This document shows positions 35,171 through 45,890 of a stretch of 64,000 bases of DNA, in pieces. The notes below the pieces were generated by a model. It saw nothing but the letters and a program-made list of their open reading frames with translations. It ran no database searches and was not told where the DNA came from. Source of the stretch: Nannochloropsis oceanica (taxonomy: Eukaryota > Sar > Eustigmatophyceae > Eustigmatales > Monodopsidaceae); NCBI GenBank assembly GCA_004519485.1, contig CP038110.1:868001-932000 (forward strand). The letters run 5' to 3'. Position numbers and translations under genes: made by a program. Positions within the stretch are counted from its first letter, which is position 1; each line of letters starts with the position of its first letter.

Positions 35171-36235
35171 TCAATCGAAGACTTGGAGCGGATGGAGGAA
35201 GAGTATGTACAGCAGCAGCAGCAAAAGCAGCAACAGCATCAAGAACAGAGTGGAGCCACAGCAGAAAGAGGAGAAGGGAAAGCGACACAGAGGGGAGGGA
35301 ACGAAGCGATTGCTGTCGCTGACGAGGATGAGGACGAGGACGAGGATGAGGACGAGGACGAGGACGAGGACGACAGAGCTATTCACTCCACTATCTCCCC
35401 CCTAGCAGCTTTGACGGCCGCCGCAGAGGTTGGAGGACAAAACGGAGGTGAAGAGAAGGAGGAGAGGGGGGATGAGGGGGAGACGAAGAGACGACAGCAT
35501 GACCAGCAGGGTGTGGGCGGGGCAGATATGGAAGATTACGGAAGTAATATTCCCGTTCCTAGGGAGGTTGAGATTCTCCTTATGAAGAAGAGGCGGGGCC
35601 GGCCACCGGGGAGTGGGAAATGGCAGAGGCAGAGGCAGCAGCANNNNNNNNNNNNNNNNNNNNNNNNNNNNNNNNNNNNNNNNNNNNNNNNNNNNNNNNN
35701 NNNNNNNNNNNNNNNNNNNNNNNNNNNNNNNNNNNNNNNNNNNTCCCTCCCTCCCTCCCTCCCTCCCTTCCTCCCTCCCTCCCTCCTTCCTTCCTTCCCT
35801 ATCAACCTCACCACCCTCCCTCCCCTCCCTCCCTCCGTCCCTCAGGCCGCCTCAACGACGTACGTGAGTTTCTCTCGGATTTCAATCGCCCACCGAATCC
35901 CATCACAGCCCTGCTCCTCAAAAAGGCCAAGGTACGCCTCCCCTCCCTCCCTCCCTCCCTCCCTCCCTCCCTCTCTCTCTTTCCCTCTCTCTCTCCCTCC
36001 CTCCCTCCCTCTTATCGAGCCATCCCTCCTATAGCCCTGGCCAGGCACAAGCGACACAAGAGAGCGATCGATGCCGTCCCTCCCTCATGCCTCCCACCCC
36101 TCTCTCTCCCCCTCTCTCCAGGTGACCCTCCCAGGCATCAAGAAGGCCGTCCGCGAGCTGTGCGAGGAGAGCTACCGTTTCACGGGCCTCGGCACTGTTA
36201 CGCCCAACAAACAAGGAAAGGTCGTCTGCACCTAA
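35171..36235 (+). CDS. AT-hook protein, interrupted by assembly gap
   Basis: Three coding pieces are seen: 35171 to the gap at 35643, 35846-35931 and 36122-36235 (stop). The first opens after acceptor CTCACAG with SIEDLERMEEEYVQQQQQ. It has an Asp/Glu run from GAC/GAG repeats (35325-35373) and ends with an AT-hook, KKRRGRPPGSGK, which binds the minor groove of AT-rich DNA. After 100 N the last two exons read DVREFLSDFNRPPNPITALLL and VTLPGIKKAVRELCEESYRF in matching phase. This suggests a nuclear, chromatin-associated protein. The start and any sequence in the gap are missing. No fuller family assignment is possible. Confidence 0.65.
35644..35743. other. Assembly gap, exactly 100 N
   Basis: A run of 100 N, the usual placeholder for a gap of unknown size. 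It begins in a Gln-coding repeat and ends in a CCCT tract, so the break falls on simple sequence inside an exon-intron junction. Confidence 0.99.
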
Positions 36236-37577
36236 GCCCGCCCTCCCTCCTTCCCTCCCTCCCTCCCTCCCTCCCTTGCTATTCCCTCGGTGGCTCCTTT
36301 TGCCCCATCCCCCCGATAGATATCGAAGTAGATTAGTATATATGCAATTTCAATGTGATTATGTGAGTCTTCATGAGCCGAGGGAGGGAAGAGGAAGAGG
36401 CGGAACTTAAACTACATCAAAAATAAGGCTACAAGTAGATGAAGAGGGTGGAAGAGAGAATTGAGATAAGAATCAGGTGAAGGGAGGAAGGAAAGGAAGA
36501 AGAGAGGATGAATTTAAAATACACAGATTTTGTTAATGTGAAAATAGAGAGGGTGAGAAGGGGGGAGGGAGGGGGGGATGGATTGTATGGCGGCAATCAG
36601 AAAGCAGAACGAGCTTTTAGAAAAGAAAGTACGGCGACAGCGAAGGAAGAAGAGGAGAGGGGGGAGGAGGAGGAGGAAGTTTAGAAGAAAAAGAAGCTCT
36701 AAGAACAGAAATAGGAACAGAAATGCGGGGAAACAAACGGAAAGGGAGGCGCGGGATACATGCCAGTCCTGCGTGGCACTAATGAAAATGGAAAGAAATA
36801 TATTATAAAGAAATGACTTGACAAAATAAATTTTAACAATGGTCAGTAAAAGAGGTAGGCTGGCCATGTATTCTATTTCATACGGTTGCTGCCACTGCTT
36901 CTTGTAGCTTCTTGTCGAGGGAGGGTTGAAGGAGCTAGCTGCTTTTTATTTATTTTTATTAACAGGACAGAAGCGACGTTTTGGCAGATATAAACGAGGC
37001 TCAACATCCTCAACCTTGCGTCAATGCTTTGTTCGAGGCATTCATCGAATGTCGCTTGGGGGGTGGGTTTCTGGTCGACATATCGCGTTAGTTTCTTATC
37101 CCTAGGGGCTGATAAATAAATGCACACGCTCAAGCTTGTTACTTTTTGTTAGGCTCCTACCGCGGGACGGAGGCACAGATAGGTTCGATATTGCTCAAGA
37201 AATTATGACTGCCAGAGACAAAGGAGCGCACTTGGAACACCGCGGTTTGCGTGCTTCCGGGATTTGAAGATCGCCGAATGGACGCTCAGCCAGACGCCAG
37301 CATGTCACAAAGCATGTCATCGATCCTGCCGAAATAAATGTGCCGCGTGTTTGCCGGGTGCACGGTCGTGCGTCTGTGTCTACTTTTCCTGCCAAGTGTG
37401 CGTGGAATGAAAGGCGGGCCAGCATGTTTAGCTCCGGCGGGCATGGACACGTGGGGGACATGCGCGGCCTGCAAAAACGTATGACGGGCATTTATTGCAT
37501 CTTTACACATTCTCACTTTCTCCCCCGGAACCCACACAAACGTATCGCATACACGCGCGGACAAAGACAGAGGGCGA
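36236..37577. other. Intergenic, no supported gene
   Basis: 1.3 kb, AT-richer in 36500-37150. One Arg/Lys-rich open frame (36578-36808) looks like a purine-repeat artefact. The part just before 37578 is the likely promoter of the PAQR gene. Confidence 0.45.
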
Positions 37578-39561
37578 ATGTGCAAGACCGTATCCATGCC
37601 CACGGGCAAGGACAGCTCGTCTCTTTATCCGGCTCCATCCCTTTCTGTCAGGAGGAACAGCAGCAGCGGTAGCGATGGAAGCACGCGTCGTCGGCGGCAG
37701 CGGCGGGAGCAGGGAGGAGGTGAGAGTGGAGTGGCGGAGATGACAAAAGGACAGCAGGTACGTGACGTAGGCAGGAAAAAGGGAGAGAAGTAAGACACAG
37801 GAGCTTCGACGGACCTTCCCATCCACCCTTTCTCCTTCCCTCCCTCCCCAAGGCCCGATCTCCCCTTCCCACCTATGCCGGTGCCTTGCCCGAAGACCCG
37901 GCCGAGGCAGCCCGCCTGCGAAAACTCTACCCTCCCTACAGTGATGCCGAACTAGACGAGGCGAAAAAGACACAACTAATTCCAGGAGAGGTCCTATATT
38001 GCGAAGGTGCCATAAAGCCCTCCTGGCGCGGCGTCCTCCATGGATGGTCTCTTCTCCTGGTTCCAGCCCTGGCTGTGGTACTACTGACCAAAGCGGACAC
38101 TCCAACGGTAAACAAGGACGAAATAAATGATTAGGAGGGAGGAACTGGCAGGGGGTGGAACGACAGAAGAACAAATGATCGGGTGACAAATGATTCACCT
38201 CCCTCCTTACCTCCCTCCTACTTCCTCGCCCATCCCCTTCCTTGCGCCCCGCAGGAAACCTTGGCCGCCTCCCTTTTTGCCCTCTGCTGCCTCCTCCTCT
38301 TCCTTTCCTCCTGGTCCTATCACCGCGTGCATTGGACACCACGCTGGGAAGTGTGGATGCAAAAACTGGATCACTGCATGATCTTCATCATGGTGTCAGG
38401 TACATACACCAACGACCGTTTCCTCCCTTCCTCCGACTCCTCATCATTCCCTCCCTTCCTCGAAGGGCACATCCTCTCTCTTTCCCCATTGGCCCTGAAC
38501 AAGATACAGCTGTGCATGTGTTTCTCACCTACCCTTCCTCCCCTCCTTCCTTCCCTCCCTCCCTCCCTTCCTCCCTCCCTCCGAGGCAACGTCGCTCCCC
38601 TCTCCCTCCTGGCCCTGAACAAGACGCGGCTGTACGTGCTGACGGGCAGTGCTCTAGTGGCAGCGTGGGGCATGATTCAGGTAGGTACAGAGGCACGGAA
38701 GCAGGAAGGGAGGGAGGGAGGGAGGACGGCCAAGGGGAGAATTGCTCTCTTCTGGGACACGGGATGTGGGGGGGGGGGGGTTGGAAAGGAATGATATCTG
38801 AATACCAACTAATGTTGATTATGATCATCTCTTCTCTTCCTAGTGTGGCTCATGATTATCTTGTCTTACCCTCTACCATTGATTTATGATTATCTTATCT
38901 CCTCGTCTTAATAGATTTTCCGCCTCCAGAAGAATCTTATTTACTTTGTCCTTACGGCAAGTGTCATGGGACTTGGGCTGCATGAGTTGGGTAGGGAAGG
39001 AGGGAGGGAGGGAGGGAGGGAGGGAGGGGGGAAGGGAGGGAGGGGGGAAGGGAAAAGAAAAAAGAGACGAAAATGGATAAGCAACGTGTGCGGGTCCTAT
39101 TAACCGCACCTACATCCCTCCCTCCCTCCCTCCCTCCTATCCTCCCCAGTGGCCCACCTGACGTCCCTGGAGCTGACCCTCATCATCGCCTCCTGGTCTC
39201 AATACTTCCTGGGCATGCTCATCTATGCCCTCGGTGTGTCTCCACCCTCCTGCCCTCCCGCTCTCCCTCCCTCCCTCTTTCCCTCCCCCCCCCATCCCTC
39301 ACGCTTTCCTCCCCCTCTTGACGCGGCTCGCCTTTCTCAATTTGTCTTCCCTCCCTCCCTCCCTCCCTCCCTCCCTCCCTCCCTCCCTCCCTCTTTCCTT
39401 CCCTTTCTCTGCGGTTAGGCTGGCCACGTCTCTGGCCCAGGCATTTTTCTTCCCACGAGCTCATGCACGCCCTCATTGTCACCGCGGCCGGGACAGCTGC
39501 AGTGGTGACTTACTCCTTACTGGCACGCTTCGACGTCTCACGATGCTTGTGGGCGCGGTAG
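37578..39561 (+). CDS. PAQR / YqfA-type seven-helix membrane protein
   Basis: Seven exons join in phase to 325 residues: 37578-37757, 37853-38107, 38255-38399, 38586-38680, 38915-38990, 39150-39233 and 39419-39561. A basic, Ser-rich N-tail precedes about seven hydrophobic segments. The three conserved metal-site elements of the adiponectin-receptor-like superfamily are present: LSSWSYHRVHW (His168), KLDHCMIF (Asp184) and SSHELMH (His291 and His295). Family members are zinc-dependent membrane hydrolases or sensors, some acting as ceramidases. The bacterial branch carries the historical name hemolysin III, which should not be taken as function here. Intron 3 contains a decayed copy of the start of exon 4. 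Confidence 0.9.
38466..38520 (+). other. Decayed copy of the start of PAQR exon 4 inside intron 3
   Basis: This stretch matches exon 4 positions 38586-38640. Both read LALNK in frame: PLALNKIQLCM in the copy, LLALNKTRLYV in the exon. A run of 14 bases around it is identical. The copy lies just upstream of a CCCT tract and lacks a usable donor. Confidence 0.85.
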
Positions 39562-41014
39562 AGACAGCCCTCCCTCTCTCCCTCCCTCCCTCCCTCCCTC
39601 TTTTGCGATGGCCGCTCCTTCGTCCTGGTCTGTGTCGGATCAAGCTTGACAATGGTCGTGAGGAGGCGAGGCCTCATTCATCATCCTACGTGTGGAGGAA
39701 TTTCGAGGTGTATGTGTGTCTATGTTTGTGTGCGTTTGCTGTGTTCACGTTTGTGAGATGGCTGCAGAATGAAAAAAGAGTCGTCCTGGTCCTGCTCAGT
39801 GTGAATTGAATGGGAGCTGGGCTGGCGGTGAAGCCGGAGGGTGGTTGATCGCAGGATAACCTCAGAAAGAAAGAAACAATTGGAATTCTCAGTCTATTCT
39901 AATGTGATTAATATTAGACATCTCGGAAAATATTAGGGATCTCGGTCGTTTTTTGATTTTGGTTTGGTACAGGTACGCAGGTGCACATGGGTATAATAGA
40001 TAAATTAAGGTCGAGGTGGACGAGCAGCCGAGGGAGAATGAAGAAGAGGATCAGAACGAAAAGGAGACGAGGGGCAGTGCACGGTTGTGCGTGTGAGTAT
40101 GTGTGCTTGTCTGTGGATCTGCATGGGAGAGAGGCAAGACGTGAGTGCGTGCGCGCGTACCTGCGTGTGGCTGTGGGTGTATGTATAAGCAAGAGAGAGG
40201 GGAAGAGAGGGAGAGAGAGAGACAAAAGAGAGAAAAAGAGATTGAAAGACTAGAGAGGAAGGAGAACAGAAACTATAGGAAAGCAAACCGCAAAAGACGT
40301 AGGGTTCACATGACATTTCAAAAATAAGAATAATAACGATTTAAACAAAGGCGAGAAAGGAGGCACAAGACTCAAGCTTGCATCATCGAGCCTTTGGAGC
40401 CCGCGCGGTGTTTTTTAATTAGTCTATACATGATTCTGGTGATTCTTTGTCGATGCATTAATTCACCAGGCCTTGCCTGTGGCTTTGAGGCTTCAATGTG
40501 GTCTTGATTTGGGGCATTTCGAGTGGGACGTTAATACCCGCCGATCCGCTTATTCTTTTTCTTTCTATGTGCACACTAGGTTAGATAGATAAATGGGTGG
40601 CTGTCGAAATGCAAGGATTTACGGCTCTCTCACTCTCACTCTGTCCCTCCCTCTTTCCCTTCCCCCCTCTCTGTCCTTCCCTCTACAATAACCAGAACTG
40701 TTTCAGCTCTCCACGGGACACGATCAAGTGCCTGATGAGGGCGTGCGGAAGCCTCCATTCCTGGCTCTCGATGTGGCCACGACTACCCCCCGTATCGCCC
40801 CTGCGAGCAGACAAGCCAGGCAGCGAGGGAGAGAGGGAGGGAGGGAGGGAGGGAGGGAGGGAGGGAGGGAGGGAGGGAGGGAGGGAGGGAGGGAGGGAGG
40901 ATGAGCAAAATTTTGGATGAAAAGTGCCAGAGACGCGCAAGTCCGACGAAAGTGCACGTCTAGCCCATCTTCTTCCCCTGCCCTCTTTCCCTCCCTCCCT
41001 CCCTCCCTTCCCAC
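39562..41014. other. Intergenic with simple repeats; possible unplaced minus-strand exons
   Basis: No gene could be closed here. Two minus-strand stretches read like protein: 40977-40890 (EEDGLDVHFRRTCASLALFI) and 40829-40683, ending in GELKQFWLL and a stop. They are separated by a long GGGA tract (40835-40900), and I found no GT donor that joins them. They may be exons of an unseen gene or chance frames. Confidence 0.35.
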
Positions 41015-42042
41015 CTACCTCAGCCTTTCCTTCCGACCCTCCGTGGAGTACGTGACATGGAATATGGGGAGGGGGGGGGGGTCTGGTGGGGCCGCAGCTT
41101 TAGCTTCTCGTTTGGCCGCTGCTGCAGCTGCTGCTGCTGCTGCTACTGTTGCTGCTGGTGGTGGGAGAAGGAGGAGGGGGAGGAGGAGGAGGAGGAGGAG
41201 GAGAAGGAGGAGGAGGAGGAGGAAGAGGAGGAGGAGGAGGAGGAGAAGGAGGAGGAGGAGGAGGAGGAGGAGGAGGAGGAGGAGGGGGGAGAGGGGGAAG
41301 CGAGGGAGGAAGTTAGGAGATTGGAGGCATGGAAGGAAGACAGGGATAGAGGGAGGAAGGGAGGGAGAGAGTGAAGGCGATTCGTGGAATGCTGCCCGGG
41401 AAATGTGTCATCCGAGCCAGAACTCCTTCCTTCCCTCCCTCCCTCCCTCCCTCCCTCCCTCCCCTCCTTCCTTCCTTCTATGGGCACGCCTGGTGTGTGA
41501 GGGTGTGACTGAGACGAAAATGTCAGGGGGGACTGAGGGAAGGAAGGAGGGAGGGAGGGAGGGAGGGAGGGAGGGAAAGAGGGAGCGCTTGTTTCTTACC
41601 TTGAGCACACACAGGACTCCTGGGGGGGGGCGAAAAGGACGTGCAAGGGTCATGCTGGAGAAGTAGGGAATGGAGAAAGACCTGATGGAGGTCCTCGTCG
41701 GTGATGGAAGGGACGTCAAAGAAGTGGGAATTGTTCCGAAGATACTCCTGGTTGGGGAGGGAGGGAGGGAGGGAGGAGGGGAGGGAAGGTGAGATAGAAT
41801 CGTGACGAACAGCGGTTCCCTTCCCCCGTTCCATTTTTCCACCGTCTCAGTAATCTTCAGCGTTATCCTCAGCCTCTATCGAGCGACGGTTTCTTTCTCG
41901 GTCTTTCTCTATCTATCTTCCCCTCCCGCCCGCCATCCCTCCCTTCCTCCCTACCTTGAGCATGTCCGCCTCGTCAGAATCGTAGTATGCATGTCGGTCC
42001 TCCCCGGCGCCAGCATCAACAGGTAGAATGCATTTCCCAAAG
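41015..42042 (-). CDS. Unrecognised multi-exon gene, 5-prime end not found
   Basis: Four pieces join in phase on the minus strand: about 42042-41955, 41747-41600, 41532-41488 and 41154-41015. The first two read as natural protein: EDRHAYYDSDEADMLK, then EYLRNNSHFFDVPSITDEDL and HQVFLHSLLLQHDPC. The last has a poly-Ala run, KREAKAAAPPDPPP and PIFHVTYSTEGRKERLR before a TAG. Donors GTAGGG and GTAAGA and acceptors AACCAG and CCTCAG are good; the third exon's donor (GTGCCC) is weaker. A second frame across the same exons is also open but gives unnatural Pro/Ser-rich sequence. The start codon and family are unknown. Confidence 0.4.
41167..41285. repeat. (GAG)n / (CTC)n tract
   Basis: About 115 bp of GGA/GAG units with rare changes. 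On the minus strand it is a CTC pyrimidine tract ending in the acceptor ACCAG of the last exon of the unrecognised gene. The plus-strand poly-Glu frame across it is an artefact. Confidence 0.9.
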
Positions 42043-42659
42043 CTGCGTCTTCGTATTCGTCCCCACTATCCTCGTCCTTCTCTTGCACACTCGTTGTTGC
42101 TTTGCGCTTGGCCATGGCCGGGGGCATCCAATTAGGCGAGGGGGTGGCCCACAAGGGGGATGGAAAGGAAAAAACGCAAGAAGGACAGCGTCCAGGAAGT
42201 TCCGACTTCTCGATTCGATGCTGTTATCTACAATTCCTGCTGCTGCTGCTGCCGTTACAGCTGCTGTTGTTGGTGGTGGTGGTGGTATGTGCTGCCTGTC
42301 GCTTGTAGGAGAAGGAGGGCAACACGGTGAGCATATACGGGGAGGCATAGCCATGCTGTGTCGATTCGTTGCCTCCTCCCCTCTGATTGAGTAATTGCTT
42401 GATCCTTGCCATCCTTGTGCAGACGCCGGCTTGATGTTGACACTCATTGCGCTTACATCATGTGCGTTTGTCGGAAATGAAAGTGGTGGGTGGAGGGAAT
42501 TATATGATGAAAGATAATTGGCGATACTAGCGATTGGCCTACCTAGCCTATGCGTCACCCTCTATGTACAGTATACTGATTACCACATGCACAGTAACAG
42601 GCACAAGCGCGACAGGTAGGCAGGGAACCCTACTTAAAAGCGTGCACATAGACAGAGTA
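42043..42659. other. Divergent intergenic region
   Basis: Separates the unrecognised minus gene from the PAP gene. It probably contains the missing 5-prime exons of the former (an in-frame ATG with MAKRKATTSVQEKDEDSG lies at 42115 but is out of phase) and the PAP promoter. Confidence 0.3.
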
Positions 42660-44703
42660 ATGGGTTGCTGCGAAGCATCGAGGGAGGAAAGGGGGAGGGG
42701 GGGAGGTCGGAGTTACAGAGCAAGGAGCACCCCCTTGGTGGTACTGCCGCTGGTGCTGGTCGCGGCGCTATGGACCAAAATAGTACGTGCGGGTGAAAGA
42801 GAAGGAGGGAGGGCAAGCGAGCCTGCTCGAGACACAAGAGAGAAATATGCAACCGGAGGAAAGGGAGGCATACTGTTTTAATGCATGCTTGCTCCCCATT
42901 CATTATTTTTTCCACGCCTTTCCTCCTCTTCTCCATAGGCAAGCGCCTTTATCTCCTCCTCCCTCCCTTCCTCTTTCTTATTTTCCCCCCCTCCGTCCTC
43001 CACGTGCTCCACTGCGCCCACGATGTTGCTCTCGGGCTTTCCCCCCTTCTCTACGGCGACTGGCAGCAAAAAGGGCCTGGCACAAATAAAACAGCTCAAG
43101 AAGAATGTAGGTCATAAGCTGGAGGGAAGGAAGACCCACGCCGCATAGACCTACACGTAACGCACAGAAAAAAACTCCATCATGCATAATTATCACTATT
43201 ATTATTCTCGAAACGAATAAATTAATAAACAAACATAACAAACATAAACAAACAAACAAAAGAATCGTCCATTTCAATCCTTCCTCACCACCAATCTCAA
43301 CCCCGCACTCGCAGCTCTTCGACTCCCTCGAAGGCTCGGATAAGGGTCGGGTCGATAAGGATGGCAGCAAGCAACGCACCATCAACGCTATCCTAGCCCT
43401 GGCGGAAGGTAAGTAAGAGCGATCCTCCTTCCCTTCCTTCCTCCGTCCCTTGTCCCTCCTGTTCTCCAGGTATGGAAAATAAATCTCGAGTAAGTCCGCA
43501 TCCAGCCCACTCTCTACCTCTCCCTCCCTTCGAAGCCAATCCTACCCCCAACAGCGCCACCAGCGGTTTAGCCTCGGGCACATGGGACCTGGTGTGGACA
43601 ACGGAAGATGTGAGAACGGGAGGGAGGGAGAGAGGGGGTAAGGCTGAGAAGGGCGTACAAGAGGAAGGAGAAATGGTGATATTTCCCTCCTTTTATTCCC
43701 TCTTTCGTCCCTCCTTCCTCAAGAATCTACTTTTAGGTGGTGCCTGCCAAGCCATCTTACAAGCCACATAGAGCACTCGATTTTAAAATCAAATTTAAAA
43801 TTCAATAATTCAAAAATAATTCAGAAGAGGCAACGAGAAGTTAGACCACAGTTTCCTCAATATAAATATTCGTTCTTCTTTAAATCACTCTCTCTCTTTC
43901 TGTTACCGCTCAGGAAATCCACCTCTTCAGGAAAAAGGGTCTCCTGGGTTGTGCCTGTCGGGCGGTCCTCCAAACCACGGAGCAGTCGGAGAGGAGGCTG
44001 GAAAACATCATTGAATTTGACCAAAACTCGGCTTTAAGGATCGTCTCCAAGCTCACACCCGAGGTAGGTGATTTGTAAGCACAGTCAGATTAGTTATACT
44101 GTTGTTCCAATATCAACGGTATGCCCGATGGTTGCTCGTGGCGCTTCAAGAGCGTGTGGTAGGCGACTGCTTCGTATGCTTCCGGAGGTGAGGGCGAAGG
44201 GTAGGCTGCCCTCCACATTTATCACCCACTGCGACTGGTATCTTGTGTCGACGTCTACAAGGGGGGAACAGACGCGCTGTCGGTTTTTCTGTCGCCTCTC
44301 GAAACGTGCACCTTCAGACCTTCCCTCCTCCCCTCGCTTCCTCCCTCCCTCCCTCCTTCGTTCCTTTAGGCCACCGGTCCTCGTGTGTATTTTACATGGG
44401 AGGACGCCCGCGTGATTTACAAGGGGTTCTCGCTGCCATTCCCCTCGTTCTTCTTCGTCAGAAATGCCTAGTAAGATGGGGGTAAAAAGGAGAAAGGGAG
44501 ATAGGGAAGGGATAGAGAAAGGAAGGGAGACGGCAAACAAAATGCCCACATTTGAAGCCTCCATTTTCTTGCGAATAGTCTCATTAAATCCCTTCCCCCC
44601 CCCTTTCCTCCTCACCTTCAGCTACGATAATGTCTACTTAGACAAGGAACTGCGGTGCGTCAAAGACATTCGTGGAAACTACCTGGTGGTAAGACGAGTG
44701 TAG
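42660..44703 (+). CDS. Plastid lipid-associated protein (PAP/fibrillin)
   Basis: Seven exons join in phase to 263 residues: 42660-42782, 42939-43106, 43315-43408, 43536-43609, 43914-44063, 44370-44470 and 44622-44703. The leader has a hydrophobic core (PLVVLPLVLVAALW) and then ASAF at residues 42-45, the classic ochrophyte plastid import motif, split across an intron. The PAP_fibrillin core follows: NPTPNSATSG with ASGTWDLVWTT, a middle strand region, FTWEDARVIYKGF, and the family end YYDNVYLDKELRCVKDIRGN. Fibrillins bind lipids in plastoglobules and thylakoids. Intron 4 contains a decayed copy of part of exon 5. Confidence 0.92.
43721..43771 (+). other. Decayed copy of part of PAP exon 5 inside intron 4
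   Basis: In frame it reads LLLGGACQAILQAT against exon 5 GLLGCACRAVLQTT at about 43932-43980. It ends in a stop soon after. It lies upstream of the real exon. Confidence 0.8.
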
Positions 44704-45148
44704 GGAGGGAGGGCGGGAGGGAGGAGGAAAGGAAGCGAGGGAGGGAGGGAGGGAGGGAGGGAAGGAGGGAGGAAGTGTACGCTAAGCGTTGTACTGGATG
44801 CAGAATGAAGGGAGAGAGGGAGAGAGGGAGGGCATATGTATTCCTTGTGTGTCATTGGACGGAGGTCTCTGAAAAGAATTGAGTGGTTGAGCAGGTGTAG
44901 GGAGGGAGGGAGGGAGGGAGGGAAGGAAGGAAGGGAGGGGTAGAGAAGTAGCTGGGATGGTGAAAACATGGAGGAGGAAGGGGTCAGATGGGGGGAGGAG
45001 AGGGAGGATGAACGTGGATAAGGAAAGTCACAAAGGATAAGCATCATCACCATCTTAGCATCGTTGTCCCTCAAGTCGTATATTTCCTTTCTACCGCCTC
45101 ACTGGAATTGTTTGGTTGATTGTATTTTCATCGATAATTGATAGAATA
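44704..45148. other. Intergenic, GGGA-rich
   Basis: Purine simple repeats follow the PAP stop. From about 45000 the sequence resembles 50580-50640, the outer edge of the duplicated block. Confidence 0.45.
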
Positions 45149-45506
45149 ATTGCAATCCGTGCATTAGTCCACCATTGGCTATCTGGTGCCACTGGATACA
45201 CCGCACTTCCCTTCTTCTCCCCCTGTCCCGAGGGCTTCTATGTATATGCACCTCTAAAATATATAATAATATAAATAAGAATAATTGCAATCCGTGCATT
45301 AGTCCACCATTGGCTATCTGGTGCCACTGGATACACCGCACTTCCCTTCTTCTCCCCCTGTCCCGAGGGCTTCTATGTATATGCACCTCTAAAATATAAT
45401 ATAAATAAGAATAATTGCAATCCGTGCATTAGTCCACCATTGGCTATCTGGTGCCACTGGATACACCGCACTTCCCTTCTTCTCCCCCTGTCCCGAGGGC
45501 TTCTAC
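45149..45506. repeat. Three tandem copies of a ~130-bp unit
   Basis: Units begin near 45149, 45282 and 45412 with AATTGCAATCCGTGCATTAG. Apart from small length changes in an AT spacer (ATATAATAAT) they are identical. The duplicated block has a single, more diverged counterpart at 50700-50795. Confidence 0.93.
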
Positions 45507-45890
45507 ACTATTGGATCTTTGCCGCCCTTCCTTTCAAATTATAGGGCGACTGCCTCTCTTCCCAACAGATCTTCTTTCACCTTGTTTTAAAGTCCCTCCA
45601 TCCACCTTCATGTATCTTATTAAATTCCTTTTCGCTACGTTCCTCCATATCCCTCCCTCCTTCCGCATCCCTCCCTTCCTCCATATCACTCCCTCCCCCT
45701 CTCCCTGTCTCTTCCCCCCCCTTTTCTCTCTATCCTAGCAGGAAATCTTTCACAGATATCAAGGGTCGACGAATCGCCTCTTCCTTTTTCACCTCTTTCT
45801 CCTCCACGTCCCAAAATTACTGCTACTGCTGCTCTGCTCCTGCTCTTGCTCCGGCTCCTACTCTTGCTGCTTTTATTGGCATTGTTGCTG

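Noticed and set aside
37578-39561. PAQR gene read as a hemolysin toxin
   Set aside because: The name hemolysin III is historical; the metal-site motifs and seven helices identify a receptor/hydrolase-type membrane family.
41057-41374. Plus-strand poly-Glu frame
   Set aside because: It is a GAG simple repeat; the minus strand uses it as a polypyrimidine tract before a coding exon.
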